DNA of 64,000 nt, taken from positions 79,012,685 through 79,076,684 of the forward strand of contig CM061238.1 of assembly GCA_030848705.1 (NCBI GenBank), given 5' to 3'. Positions 40,901-52,086 of the stretch are shown here, in pieces. Below the pieces are notes generated by a model. It did no database searches and was not told where the DNA came from. It worked only from the letters and a program-made list of their open reading frames with translations. Origin of the DNA: Heracleum sosnowskyi (lineage: Eukaryota; Streptophyta; Magnoliopsida; Apiales; Apiaceae). Each line of letters begins with the position of its first letter. The stretch's first letter is position 1. The translations under genes were made by a program, and so were the position numbers.

Positions 40901-43174
40901 CTGTTCAGCTCCCATGAAGTGTTCATTTTCAAGATGCACAATATCATCCACTATGTCAACTGTAAAACAAGTGGCTCCAAAAGGAGGCATCTTCATTGCT
41001 TTATTAAGATCAAATTCCACTTTGTCCTCGCCAACATTCAAAGTTAATTTCCCAGCTTTAACATCGATAGTAGTGCCAGCAGTAGCCAAGAATGGCCTTC
41101 CCAAGATTATGGGTATCTCGACATCTTCATCCATCTCTAACATCACGAAATCGCAAGGTATGACAAACTTATCAACTTTGACAACCACATCTTCAATGAC
41201 ACCCAACGGATATTTGACAGAACGATCCGCCAACTGAAGTGAAATCCGTGTCTTTTTTAGCTCTCCAAAACCAAGCCGTTTACAAATTGAATAGGGCATC
41301 AAACTTACACTAGCCCCTAAATCACACAAAGCTTTCATGTTCTCCATCTTCCCAATAGTGCAAGGCAAAGAGAAACTTCCCGGATCTTTCAATTTCTGAG
41401 GAATAGCTTTTTGAATGACTGCACTGCATTCAGCATTAAGAGTAATAGTTTCTGCATCTTCAAGTTTCCTCTTCTTTGTCAACATCTCCTTAAGAAATTT
41501 AGCATAAAGTGGCATTTGATTCAACGCCTCAGCCAAAGGAATATTAACATGCAACTGCCGGAACATAGTCAAGAACTTTTCATACTGCTTCTCTAGCTGC
41601 CTGTTGTGAAGTCTCTGTGGAAATGGAATAGGAGGAACATATGGTGGTGGAGGAACATATGGCTTTTCTGCTTCTTCTTCCTTCTTCTTCTCATCTTCTT
41701 TTTCTGACTTTTCTGCAGCAATCTCTACTTTATCATCTTCTTTCTCAGCATCATTCTCTTGAGGTTCAAGGACTTCAACATCTGGCAACTCTTTTCCGCT
41801 CCTCAAAGTAATTACTTTGCACTGCTCTTTACTAGTCTGATCAGGTTGACTAGGAAGAGACCCTTGCTCACGAACACCCATCTTGGAGGCAATCTGTCCA
41901 ATCTGTGTTTCTAGCATCTTTTGAGAAGATGCCATCTGATCTATCCTTGATTCCATATTAGCCAATGCACCAGAAGTTCCTTGCATGATTTTGTTTAGTG
42001 CAACCTCCCAATCGGCTGGTTCTTTCTTTGGCGGAGGTTGATACTGCTGCTGAGCTTGATATGGTGGTCGTGACTGAAAACCAGGAGGTTGATTCTGCCT
42101 TGGAAATTGATAAGAAGGATTTGCCGCATGATTGTTGCTGTAAGAGAGATTGTTATTTGGCCTTTGATTCGGATTGTAATAAGAATTATTCTGAACAGGC
42201 CATGGCTGTCTTCCCTGAATAAAGGATGCTTCTTCTGGAAATTGTTGCCCATAAGAGTTCTGACAAGTACCATAATCATGATACCCTTCCATAGGTGAAG
42301 AAATAGCATTCACATTTACCCTTTGTCCTTGTACCTCCTGAGTTAGAGTATCCAACTTTTGAGCCAGCATGTTTATAATCTCAGATTCTTGTGCTGATTT
42401 TGCTGAGCTCTTCCCACTAGGTGCCCAAGAATAGTTATTAGATGCCAATTCCTCAAGAAGTGCTTTAGCTTGTGTAGTAGGTGCTTTCTTGAAATTTCCA
42501 CCAGCAGCCACATCCAAGCTCAAACGAATATCTGCATTCATGGCCCCATAAAAAGTGCTAATAATCTGCCAATCTTCTAAGCCATGATGTGGACACTTCC
42601 TCAATAGTGCCTTGAATCTCTCCCATGCCTGATATAGACCTTCACCCGGTTGTGCTTTAAAACTCATAATCATGGTCCTCAATTGCTGCGTCTTGTCAGA
42701 AGGATAGTATTTGGACAAGAATGCAGTAGAAAGACCCTCCCATGTAGCAACCGTAGCGTTTGGAAGTTGCTGAAACCATTCCAAAGCTCTTCCCTTAATA
42801 GAATAGGGAAACATATGAAGGCGAGCCTGATCGCTCGTAACACCATTAATTCTGAATGATCCACACATCTGCACGAAACGCTCAAGATGTCTGTGTGGGT
42901 CCTCTAGCTCAATATCACCTTCAAAAGCTTGATTGCTGATCATCTGAATTAAACTCGGATTAATGTTGAACTGGGCCGCACCAATCTGTGGAGTTTTATA
43001 CATGCAATTAGCGGGATTTGGTGTCTCATGGTCCCAAATCGAAGTCTCATCCACATTAACAACTGCATGTGGTTCTGGCTCTCCCATCTTAGCTTTCTCT
43101 TTTCTTAGCTTTCTCAAAGTTCGCTCGATTTCAGGGTCAAATTCCAATTTTCTAACGCAAGATGAATGTCGCAT
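37904..43174 (-). CDS. gag-pol: element G gag-pol polyprotein, intact
   Basis: The first ATG is at 43174 (MRHSSCVRKLEFDPEIER), giving 1756 residues; the frame is open 13 codons further. MGEPEPHA 29 codons on is another possible start. Domains by approximate residue: gag (retrotrans_gag) 80-220 with ALEWFQQLP and WERFKALLRKCPHHG; protease DLGASVS about 615; RT with IDYRKLNNATRKDHFPLPFI and catalytic FMDDF about 1030; RNase H CDASD about 1180, TEKELLAVV and YSDHAA; integrase zinc HHC..CDRCQR about 1390-1440, core DFMGPFP, NDGGSHF and GQVEISNRELKS about 1460-1560; C-terminal SRWSGPFEIVKV. All active-site residues are present. No zinc knuckle and no chromodomain, as expected for Athila. Confidence 0.96.
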   Translation of the reverse strand: MRHSSCVRKLEFDPEIERTLRKLRKEKAKMGEPEPHAVVNVDETSIWDHETPNPANCMYKTPQIGAAQFNINPSLIQMISNQAFEGDIELEDPHRHLERFVQMCGSFRINGVTSDQARLHMFPYSIKGRALEWFQQLPNATVATWEGLSTAFLSKYYPSDKTQQLRTMIMSFKAQPGEGLYQAWERFKALLRKCPHHGLEDWQIISTFYGAMNADIRLSLDVAAGGNFKKAPTTQAKALLEELASNNYSWAPSGKSSAKSAQESEIINMLAQKLDTLTQEVQGQRVNVNAISSPMEGYHDYGTCQNSYGQQFPEEASFIQGRQPWPVQNNSYYNPNQRPNNNLSYSNNHAANPSYQFPRQNQPPGFQSRPPYQAQQQYQPPPKKEPADWEVALNKIMQGTSGALANMESRIDQMASSQKMLETQIGQIASKMGVREQGSLPSQPDQTSKEQCKVITLRSGKELPDVEVLEPQENDAEKEDDKVEIAAEKSEKEDEKKKEEEAEKPYVPPPPYVPPIPFPQRLHNRQLEKQYEKFLTMFRQLHVNIPLAEALNQMPLYAKFLKEMLTKKRKLEDAETITLNAECSAVIQKAIPQKLKDPGSFSLPCTIGKMENMKALCDLGASVSLMPYSICKRLGFGELKKTRISLQLADRSVKYPLGVIEDVVVKVDKFVIPCDFVMLEMDEDVEIPIILGRPFLATAGTTIDVKAGKLTLNVGEDKVEFDLNKAMKMPPFGATCFTVDIVDDIVHLENEHFMGAEQVLEDVVEEEALVVRDKEVEMVFTLSEAPQVELKPLPDNLRYAFLGPNDTYPVVVSALLSDDELEKLLHVLRQYKSAIGWSIEDINGISPALCMHRIALEDDHKPVIEGQRRLNPNLQEVVKKEITKLLDAGIIYSVPHSKWVSPIHVVPKKGGMTVVQNEKNELIPTRTVTGWRVCIDYRKLNNATRKDHFPLPFIDQMLERLAGNEYYNFLDGFSGYFQIPIAPEDQEKTTFTCPYGTFAYRRLPFGLCNGPSTFQRLMNHIFSDFIGRGMEVFMDDFTVYGSSFDSCLASLSKVLQRCTETNLVLNWEKCHFMVKEGIVLGHKISSRGIEVDRAKIEVIEKLPPPSSVKGIRSFLGHAGFYRRFIKDFSKLARPLCNLLEKDRVFDFDESCLDAFNRLKKELTSAPIVTSPDWSLPFELMCDASDYAVGVVLGQKKEKRMHVIAYASKTLDDAQINYSTTEKELLAVVFALDKFRSYLVGSKVIVYSDHAAIRFLMTKKDAKPRLVRWILLLQEFDLEIRDKKGCENLVADHLSRLDQGDGEVGGAMPINDKFPEEQLLVVSMSTPWYADFVNYIVGGVVPDTLSYNQKKKFFYDVKHYYWEEPLLYKECADGMFRRCVPHDEVPHIFRHCHSLECGGHNSSMKTVAKILQSGFYWPTMHQDARDYVAKCDRCQRVGNISRRNEMPLQSILEVEIFDVWGMDFMGPFPSSYGNQYILVGVDYVSKWVEAIASPTNDARIVKKFLKKHVFTRFGVPRAIINDGGSHFCNKQVADLLKKYGVTQKVATPYHPQTSGQVEISNRELKSILEKTVASSRKDWSTKLDDALWAYRTAFKTPIGMSPYRLVFGKPCHLPVELQHKAFWATRNLNFDLKAAGEKRLLQLGELEEIRLQSYENASIYKEKTKLWHDKHIQKKEFEVGQHVLLFNSRLRLFPGKLISRWSGPFEIVKVYPNGVCEIIREGSDVFKVNGQRLKPYLLGETVERGMSILHLQDPIIG

Positions 43175-43265
43175 ACACCTGAAAATCACTAACAAAACAA
43201 CTTGTGGAAACAATTAAAATCTAAACAATAAGAAACAATTAACTTAAACTCAATTATACTGCCTT

Positions 43266-43282
43266 CCCCGGCAGCGGCGCCA
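43266..43282 (-). other. primer binding site of element G (tRNA-Asp)
   Basis: TGGCGCCGCTGCCGGGG on the minus strand, complementary to the tRNA-Asp 3' end with one mismatch; the usual primer of Athila elements. Confidence 0.92.
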
Positions 43283-43285
43283 ATT

Positions 43286-44718
43286 TGTTGGTAATATTTT
43301 TGTTGTTCGTTCGCAGGGAAGGACTAATTTGTAGAATCAAGTTCAAGTATTATATTTCTCACAATTTAGAAGTGTGTAAAGAATGTTTGGTTTGTTTTTA
43401 AACTAAATTAAACTAATTATTAATCGAGAATAAAATATATGAGAAAACAATCCAAGAACTGGGGTTCTTCACTTGGTATCAATACACATTCAATATATTT
43501 GTGATATCTACATTCTTACTCTGCTGAAAACAATTCTTCTAAGGTTATATTGTTCCCTTCCAAGACACAATATAATATTTACAACTACACCTTAATTGTC
43601 ACTTCCGTGATACAATTAAAGTACAATCATAAATTATTACGCTCCAAGAATTATAAGTCTCACAACCCTCCTATTAACTTTCCAATCAAATATTCGAGTT
43701 ATGTCCGTTAAATCATGTACTAAAAATGCAACTCCTCTTCCAATTCGTTACAATTCCTAAAATCCAATCAAAGGTTCATGACTCCCCTAATTGTATTAAT
43801 CCCTCAATAACAGATCAGCAAGCAAGAACATCACAAATAATCAAACACACATGATAACCAAGGAATACTACCCAATCCTCAGATTTAAGATTTAGTTACG
43901 CATAATTGAATTAACAAAACAAGAATCAAAAGAAATAGAATAAAACATAATTAAAAGAGTATAGAAAATAAACCTTTAATCTCAAATCTTGGAAGAAAGT
44001 AATTGATCTCCAAAAAATCCCTAAAAGATGAATGTTAACTGTATCTCTCGAAAAATATGTTTTTCGATCCTCTAAAAATAAATAACCTAGTTGTCTTTTT
44101 ATAGTCCTAGAAGAAGTAATTAGTTGACCCAAATAAATTAGGCCCAACACATTCTGACCCGGTTTGGAAATAATATTTCCACCAAAGGAATACAGTTTCG
44201 ATGCAAAACAGGAGGTAACTAGCGCTCTTGCGCTTCCATTTGGCGCTCTTGCGCTTCAGGATCCCTGGATTTTCCTCTGAACAACTAAAAATGGCGCTCT
44301 TGCTCAAGAAAATGGCGCTCTTGCGCTTCCTAAGGCGCTCTTGCGCAAGAAATTGGCGCTCTTGCGCCTTACAGCTCCTGGAAAAATGCCCAGCAATGTA
44401 GAAAATTTCCGTGGCTTCGCGTGAGCTGTTGAATCGTCAGAATCGGACTTGTAGAACTCCAGATATGGCCAAAACCGTGAGAGCTTCGCAACTTGAGTTC
44501 AAGTCATCAATTTAAGCCGATATGAAGCATTCCAAGTGGATTAAAAATCCACTTATCACCCAAATCATTGAACAATGCTCGATTTCTTTCAACTTGGCAA
44601 ATATTTATTTCCTGCAATAAACTCCAATAAAACTTATTAAATCGACACGATTATTCGCAAAAGCACCATAATTGTGGGAATAAAATCCTCTAAAATATAT
44701 ATAAAATATATTCTATCA
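43286..44718 (-). repeat. 5' LTR of element G
   Basis: 1,433 bp, same length as the 3' LTR. TATA-like CTATAAAAA at plus 44096-44104. GGCGCTCTTGCGC array at 44221-44370. Confidence 0.95.
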
Positions 44719-45126
44719 CGCACCACACAAGTCAATATAAAAATACACAAATTAGATATTACCTTTTCATAGTTAAGCGGTGCGAGCTCACCTGTGTTCA
44801 ATCATTCTTATTTCTGATAAGTAGTGCGAGCCCATTATTTCATAATGGTGAGAGCCCAAAAGATTAGGGTGAGAGCCCAATCATGGAGAGCCCTAGCTCA
44901 TCATGATGAGATCTTCATGCGAGCCCTCATCAAGGTGAGAGCTCATAAGGAGAAGAGCCCAACATGTATAGGTGACGTGAGCTCGTTATACTTAGAGAAA
45001 TCATCATAGTTCATCCCAAAACTTATGGTGCGAGCCGAAACCCAAATCGCACCAACATGACTCCCTTTTAAGTCCAAACCACTTATGGACCTGTTTAGGG
45101 CCCATTATCGAAAATCCAGTATAACA
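44719..45126 (-). repeat. 3' LTR of H, right half
   Basis: Begins with G's target copy cgcac and ends ...AGTATAACA. On the element's strand this is the LTR start (TGTTATACT). It holds about ten copies of (G)GTG(C/A)GAG(C/A)(C/T)C, the H-family word. Confidence 0.65.
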
Positions 45127-45141
45127 ACTACCCCCCAAAAT
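45127..45141 (-). other. probable polypurine tract of H
   Basis: TTTTGGGGGGTAGT on the minus strand, directly inside the LTR edge. It fixes H as a minus-strand element. Confidence 0.65.
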
Positions 45142-45338
45142 TCCTTAGTAATCTTAAATAAGGAATTTTCATGTTCCTCTAATAATACGGTGCGAGCCCA
45201 ATACTCAGCTCGCACAGTGTCTAGTTCGCACATTACTTGTTAAGCGTGTGTCCGTTCAATTATTTACAGCTGTTCATGGAAAGACGTGTCGTCCATTCAT
45301 ACACAGACACGTGTCCTCGTACTCTCTCTCCTCCCCTC

Positions 45339-45346
45339 TATAAATA
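45339..45346 (+). promoter_or_regulatory. TATA box of H antisense gene
   Basis: TATAAATA on the plus strand, followed by a leader with an intron: GTAAGTAT donor at 45518 and TTTTTCAG acceptor ending at 45796, directly before the ATG. Confidence 0.6.
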
Positions 45347-45796
45347 CCCCAAAATTTCCTTCCAAAAAATAATTCTATCAAAAACAGTAACGAAACTCTG
45401 TCCATTTTGCTCAAGGATCAAACACGGCGAGAATCATTATCACCTCCCGAAATCGTCACCGACGATCATCCACAACTTCATCAAGTTCTCCAAGTTCATC
45501 CTCCAATTCTTCACAAAGTAAGTATTTCGATCCTAAAAATCCTTTTCTCCATTCATATTTTATGTTTCTGCGATACATATCATTTGTTCGAACTGAACAA
45601 TTTGCGAACTGAGTTCCCTTGTCGAGGCGAACTCAACCCACGGTTCGAGCTGAACCTGGGTTTGACATGAGAACAAGATCTGTGTTCGCATCGAACACAG
45701 TAGTCTTAATTGTTCGTGCGAGGCAAGGACAATTAGCATTCTTCACTTCATTTTCTTATTTTAGGGGCACACGCTAATTTTCACCATCTTTTTCAG

Positions 45797-46414
45797 ATGT
45801 CGAGTACGACCCCATCCATGTCTGCCGGTTCGCTTGATAACACACCCAGCCCGGCTCGTTCTTCTGCTACTCCGTCTCCTTTGAATCAGTATCCTCCTGA
45901 AGTTAGAGGTTCTAAGGAATTCCAACGTGAATTGACATCCATCTCGGGTCGTCTAAGCCAACCCATCTCCCCAAATTCGGTCATTACTCCTGAAGGGGCC
46001 GCTAACATAGCCAGGATAGAAAATGCGATGCGAGCCAGTGGATCCAGCTCGCTTGGACTCCAACTCGATCCAAACTCCGCTCCAGAAAAATATACCAGGG
46101 AGAATGACCTATATTCATGGAGGGACAAGAAGACAGGGCCAAGTATTTTCAGCTCGCTTGGCCTCGAAGATTTATTCAATCGTTCGGTGCGACCCATAAG
46201 CGACGAGGAGGCCAATGTCCATATAAATCAATTGCTTCAAGAGAGAGAAGCGAGGCTTCACCTCGCACCGTCTTTCGCAAATCATCCCATTGATATTTCG
46301 GAGTCATCCACAGACAGTTCCTTAGGGAGCACATTCTATGATAAACGCAAATCCTTGAGTACTATGGGCTCGCACCACTACAAATCAACCCAAACGGTTA
46401 TAGGTCTGCCATAG
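45797..46414 (+). pseudogene. H antisense gene, first coding exon
   Basis: 205 codons starting MSSTTPSMSAGS right after a splice acceptor. Ser/Pro-rich N-terminus, then 'PEKYTRENDLYSWRDK' and 'LGLEDLFNRSV'. This resembles proteins annotated as putative gypsy-type transposon (Pfam Transposase_28), which in Tat elements are encoded antisense to gag-pol, like gene23 of Grande. It stops (TAG 46412-46414) in the middle of the domain. The following frame (46415-46651) resumes later in the domain, so a deletion and frameshift lie at about 46400. Confidence 0.6.
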
Positions 46415-46651
46415 TGCTGTATATTCTCTATAAAAAGCAAGGCTATCCTACTCTGACCGCTAGACAACTTGGATATTTCTTGAACTTGAAGCATTCAGCC
46501 GAATTTGGCTACTTCTATCTCTCTGTCTGGCCGTATTATAACAAGAAGAAGCTAATCTTTGGGGGGCCAATCAATTCAGGTAGATGGAAGGACCCTTTCT
46601 TCTATGTTCATGAAGTTCCCCGAGTCCAAACTCACTTCTATTATGACCCCG
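46415..46651 (+). pseudogene. H antisense gene, second coding segment
   Basis: The frame gives ILYKKQGYPTLTARQLGYFL and PRVQTHFYYDPG, the second half of the Transposase_28-like domain. It ends at a canonical donor (CCCCG|GTAAGT). The intron 46652-46744 ends TTTACTCAG. Confidence 0.6.
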
Positions 46652-46744
46652 GTAAGTAACTCATTTCAGCTCGCATCGTTTACTTTGCCTCGCACCACTT
46701 TTTATGCCTCAAATCGTTTTTATAGTTTATTTTTATTTACTCAG

Positions 46745-46927
46745 AACCTCCTGTGAGAACTCCTTTGCAAGGTCAAGAGAAGATTAATGCCGATAATCTT
46801 TTAAACATCCCCGTCTCAGAACGGAACATTAGAAAATTGATCACAACTGCCAACCTTGTTGAGTACGGTTTTTTAAAAGAAGGGACTAGATTAACTCCCA
46901 GCAAGAAATCTAGAATAATAAGGAAAT
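46745..46927 (+). pseudogene. H antisense gene, third coding segment
   Basis: Encodes EPPVRTPLQGQEKINADN and on to LTPSKKSRIIRK. A donor at AAAT|GTAGGT and acceptor TATTTCAG at 47050 define a 123-base intron that keeps the frame into the next exon. The exon/intron calls are from sequence only. Confidence 0.55.
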
Positions 46928-47050
46928 GTAGGTTTATACTCGATGCGAGCCTCCAGCTCGCACCGTTATCTTGCATGTCATTTTAATTTTGTACGATTTG
47001 TCAGCATATATATATTATTGACTAACTCTTTTGTCTTCGTTCTATTTCAG

Positions 47051-47570
47051 CAATGGCCATCTCCCCTCCTCCATTCCTAGCTGATCAAGATACTCCAGTT
47101 CGAACCTCTCATACTGCCAGTCAAACCGGCTCGCACGCTGGAGGTTCGAACAAAATTATTCCTCAAGCCAAGGAGATCCCTCCTCAGTTCAAGACTACTC
47201 TTACCGAAATCCTGAAAACTGGAGGGGTCTCTCCGCAAAAGAAAAAAGCAAGACATTCCAAGGATGCTCTTCCTGAGGCTGATGCATTGAAGCGAGCTCG
47301 CAAGGACCTTCCCCCAAACCCTCAAGGGAATGTGGTGGCCGGTGCCCTGGTTCGACTCGCAGGCCCATATATCTCTGAGAACGAGTTAAGGGCATGGACC
47401 TCAGACTCATTCGAGGCCAATAATGATGCCCTCACCAAGGCAACAACCGAGACATTCATAAGGCAAATTAATAGACTTAGAGAGCTTCGCACAATGGGTC
47501 AGGCCTCCGCCCGTCTTGATAAGGATAACAGGATCCTAAAGAATAAGCTGGATGAAGCGAGGAGGGCCAA
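47051..47570 (+). pseudogene. H antisense gene, fourth exon, part before E
   Basis: Lys/Arg-rich and Pro-rich linker (KKKARHSKDALPEADALKRA), then the start of a helical region ending LDEARRAN. It is interrupted by E in codon register; the same exon resumes at 52087. Confidence 0.6.
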
Positions 47571-50500
47571 TGTAACAGCCCCAAATCCGGGGTCAGGGAT
47601 TTAGGGTTGTCACATTCCATGTACTCCTTGCCTTACCTGTATTACTCACACCATTCATAATTCACCTGCTTATGACCCCACAATATCTGTCTCACACACA
47701 CACACAAGAAACGACACAATACAACAACTGCGGAATAAATAATTTTTATTACAATACCCAAATGTCTTTTAAATCTGTTACTGATACAATTTCTAAGTAT
47801 TGTTACATTACCAACTTAGCCTTCTGATGCTCACAATCCTCTAATACCATTCAGGTCTATACATAAGTTGAATACCAAAAGCCGTAGCCTGGTTCGATTG
47901 GTTCGTACTACTCCCGGGATCACTGCTAGAAACTGTTTATGGAAACGCCTTGCGAGGTATGTGCCGTCCCATAGGCATCCTGCTTCGCTGCTATATAATA
48001 TATTAAAAAAAATAGCAAGAGTGAGCGATAGCTCAGCAAGATAATGAAAGTATGGCATAATTCTGCCTTTAATTCAACCCAGAAATAAAGCGGGTATAAG
48101 ACAATAATTTGTCAAAATATCTCGATACTGAAATCATTTTCTTATCGGAATGTATTCCAAAAATAGTACCATAGCTGTATTTCAAATATCATTTCTATAA
48201 AATATCTGCTATATAAAATATAAGCAGACTATCAACATATAACTTGAAAGATGAAGTTATAAGGAAAATTCAACATTTACCTCATATCATAATTTGGAAA
48301 TAAAGGCAATGTAAAATATTTCCAATCCATTTTCTAAAATTGAATAAACTTGCATGAACCTGAATAACTTGAATAACTTAAATAACCTGAATAACTTGAA
48401 TAAACTTTTCTTTTCTGGAATCTTGCTTAAAACATGTTCTTTCATGGATGATGAACTATAGATGGAGATGCTAGGCGCCGAGGATACCCCTACGATGATC
48501 AGTCGTAAGATGTATCCCCCTGATCTTTTTATACGTAGAAGGGAAGGTATTCAGTCTCACATCGACCTACCTCCCCGCCTTCGGTTGTAGGTGGGAAGAA
48601 CAGACCCGTTCATAGTCCGTCGGCCTGTTACTCTCCTCTTACCCTACGGTCGGGCACTTACTGATAATCTAGGGGAAGAACATACCCGTTCATAGTCCGT
48701 CGGTCTTATTGTAGTTCCCTTAGGGGACAGGCACCACTCAGTCCCTTACATATTCTCCGAGTTCAAGAAACTCCATAATTCTGAAACATAAAGTTCCTTT
48801 CCCTTTTTCCCCAGTATACGACTCCACAAAGTAGTCATATTTGGTTGGAAATGAAAATTCACCCATATTTCCCAAGCTGATGCTCGTTCATGGATACAAC
48901 TTATACCACTGATCTTACTCCTCGAGTCTTGAGGAAGTAATCAAAATCATTTTGATGGTAGCATACAAAGCTGTTGAATTATTAGTTTCAAAAAGATTTA
49001 GGACCGGGCAGTCCACTTGGAACAAACATTTAACCTTGAGAAAGGTCCCCTGAGTCTTTGTAGTTTGAGCGAACATTTAAGTCTTTCTGAATATAGACTT
49101 AAAAGGGAAATAGATTTGGGAACCTTCTCTAATTATATTATAATTGTATGAATAAAGCTTTATTAGTTATCTAGGGTTAAAGAATAGTTTTCACAAAATA
49201 CTTCCTTAAGAAGTAGGGCTTTAAGTAATTAATGAAAACTATATTTATTGAAGAATATTTATTTAGAAGAAATTTTCAAATACTTTCTTAACAAAAGGAT
49301 GGATAATAATCGTAATAGTATAATAATATAACCCTAGATAACAACTGGTACCATTCCCGGTCCGGAGTATAGATACAGCGTATATACCCCCTACTGAGGG
49401 TTTTTCTTAACATATCAGCTCCCAAAAATATTGCTAGAACCATAGCTTATAAGTCCAACTTAAATCATCATATGTATCAATTTGAACTCATGAAAACGTA
49501 CATATATCTCATACTCCAAATCCAATTACATTTGGAAATCATACCATATGCAGTTGTTCAACAACATACATGCATCGTATATATATCATAAAACTGTTTA
49601 TAGCATTTTATGCCTTTTACTCTAAGCATGCTTTCAAAACATGTATTATATCATCACAACAACAGTTTACAAAAAGGGTTTGAAAACTTGCCTGATGCTC
49701 GAGAGGTGATAGGGCTCGTGACAACGTCGAACAATCTAGACAAGGTCAAACGAAAACACACGGTTAATCTCCTCGATAAACCACTTATAACTTAATGCTT
49801 AAACACGTAAGCGAAACACAACCAAGGCATTACTTGCTCGCTCTAGCGTCACACTAAGTCCATGTTATTCGTCAAATTCTTATATCATAAATTTGGTTCG
49901 AAATCCATCCTCAAATCCAAGTTATACTTAACCATTTGGAACCTTGGTTTCTAAGTCTCGTTTTCAGTGGTTTTCACTTGTGCAACCTCGGCTTCCTTAT
50001 TTCTATAAAATCGGAAAATGATCTTTTTGACTCGAAACCTTCGCACAAGGCTTTCTAACTGTCCTTAGCATTATATCACAAAGTTTCACATTTTAATTCG
50101 ACTGTTAAAGGTCTTTGACTTAGCATCAAAGTGGTTACATTTCTGCGATGAAACCTCTCGAACCACGATTACTAAAACTAGCATAACTCTTAAGCCGTTC
50201 GGCAAATTAGGCGAACCACATATCATTATGAAGCTTATAACATAAAATACACAATCATGGGCAGTAGAATCATGGGCAGTAGGACTCAAGGGTCGAGCTC
50301 TAACAGAGGGAAAACAGGGAACCAATCAGTAGGTAAAAATTTGGGCATTACGACGGCTATAACTCGGATATTCCCAAATTTCAAATCATCCAAAATGCAT
50401 ATCGATCACTCCACACAACACATACATCTTATATAACATAGAACTGAGGCCAAGCAATGCCTTTCCGTTCATATAACTCATTAGAACTTAGATCAAAGCC

Positions 50501-52081
50501 CAATCATAACAACTAAGGCTATAAACATGCATAAACACCATTAATCATCCATAAACCTCATAATACTTCAAGGGTTTCAAGATTTATACCTTCTCCAAGT
50601 TTGCTTGCTGCTATATCCCTTATGTAACCTTAGATCCTTGCTTAATACAACCTTTGGAAGCCACAAACTCAATATCCAAAAACAAAACAAAATACAAGTT
50701 ACTATTCATCATCTTCTCCAACTGGTAATCACTGAAATCGAAGGGGTAAATCACGGGGTTGAGGTGATTGCTTACCATGGTTATGTCGGGCTTCTCGAGA
50801 GCTTCGATTTGAGTGGTGGAACGCCAAAAACGGACCACGGAATCTCAAGTTATGATCACTTCTTTCTCCCCCATTTCTCTCCCCTTTTTCCATTCGGGAT
50901 TTTGAATAAAAGAATGAAGATTTGCTTGCTTTTATCCTTATCTTTGGCTGATATTTTAGTGCAAATGACCATTTTGCCCTTTGCTTTATTGTAGCTTTCA
51001 CTAGAAGCTTCTTCTTTATAACGCTAGCATTTCGTTTCTCGTTTGTTTCGTTTTTCTCTAACTTTCTCGAGTTCTTTAACTCGTATCCACCTCCCGACTT
51101 CACATTTCATTAATTAATATTTTAACCAAGTTTGCCCTTAAAATTTCATTCCATTCAGAGTTCGAAAAATTTTACTATTCACTTCGGGTCATCTTAGACC
51201 GCTTTAATCATCTTAATTTCAGAATCTCTTATTCTCTTGTTCCGACGAATCCTTAATTCCTTAAATATTATTCTCCCTCATAAATTCCCCTTCATAGGGT
51301 TCTCGTGTCGGATCACTATTCATCATTCTCGTACTTAAATTAATTCGTGCCTCATTGATCAGATTCTGCTCAACTCTGTTAAACATTCTCAGTGGTTCTG
51401 CTATAGTCCCTTTGAAATGATTTCTCTAAACATTCTTAGTATTCCAGTACTTGATAATAATCTCATATTTATGATCTCATGTATCTTATTATTTAATTCC
51501 TTTACTTTAATATCACAATTCCAAATCCACGTTCATCTGGTGGAATTTCGGAGAAAACTGAAAGTCTTCGAATGCTGATTCTGACGACGTTTACATACAC
51601 TTATTTTCATTCGGGATTACTAATCTAACTTCCAACGTTCCATTTGTAGACTCGTATATAGTGTGGTGTGATCACCCTCTCATCTTAGAGGAATTCACTA
51701 TTCACCACAATCTTGTAGATCAATATCAATTCCAACATTTCTTGTACTTAGAAAATGTTCTAGTGCTTTCTCGGGCATACTCTATCTTGTTTACGGAGTT
51801 GTCGGATGCATAACAGATATCGATTTGGATGACATGAGAATACTTTCCTTCCTTAGGGTATTGTGCCCTTAATTTCCAGATAGATTATTCTAATCTAGAT
51901 TGTCAATCCATTCTCACCACTCTCATAATAATTGAAAACTGAGATCCATATTTATTTAATATACTTGATTCTTAAAATCATTGATACATTGTGGTCACAA
52001 CCACTAGTCATTCATATATTCACTGATGAACTTCATCATAAAAAAAAAAATTAATTCTACCGAAAATTTTGGGTTCTTACA
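47571..52081 (+). mobile_element. element E, probable solo LTR of a large Gypsy element
   Basis: 4,511 bp, starts TGTAACAGCCCC and ends GGGTTCTTACA, with TSD gccaa at 47566-47570 and 52082-52086. I find no repeated termini, primer site, PPT or coding domain, so it is best read as a single long LTR left by recombination. The length and ends suit Tekay/Del- or Tat-type Gypsy elements. An 80-base tandem duplication ('acccgttcatagtccgtcgg') is at 48593-48703. ORFs inside (for example 50605-50994) have no recognisable content. Confidence 0.75.
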
Positions 52082-52086
52082 GCCAA

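Larger units (their letters stand above)
34766..44718 (-). mobile_element. Gypsy element G (Athila type), complete and young
   Basis: 9,953 bp with TSD cgcac (34761-34765 and 44719-44723). LTRs of 1,433 bp each differ at about six positions by eye. Asp-tRNA primer site 43266-43282, PPT 36199-36213, one unbroken gag-pol frame. No env-like ORF is present in the 1.7 kb after pol, although many Athila elements have one. The intact coding capacity suggests it was recently active. Confidence 0.96.

Noticed and set aside
40623..41237. 204-codon plus-strand ORF in element G
   Set aside because: Lies wholly within the G gag-pol frame on the other strand; a shadow ORF.
50605..51103. ORFs on both strands inside E (129 and 124 codons)
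   Set aside because: They overlap each other, have no recognisable motif, and lie in what looks like a non-coding LTR.
47571..52081. E as a complete short element (LARD or TRIM)
   Set aside because: The first and last parts do not repeat each other, and no primer site or PPT is found.
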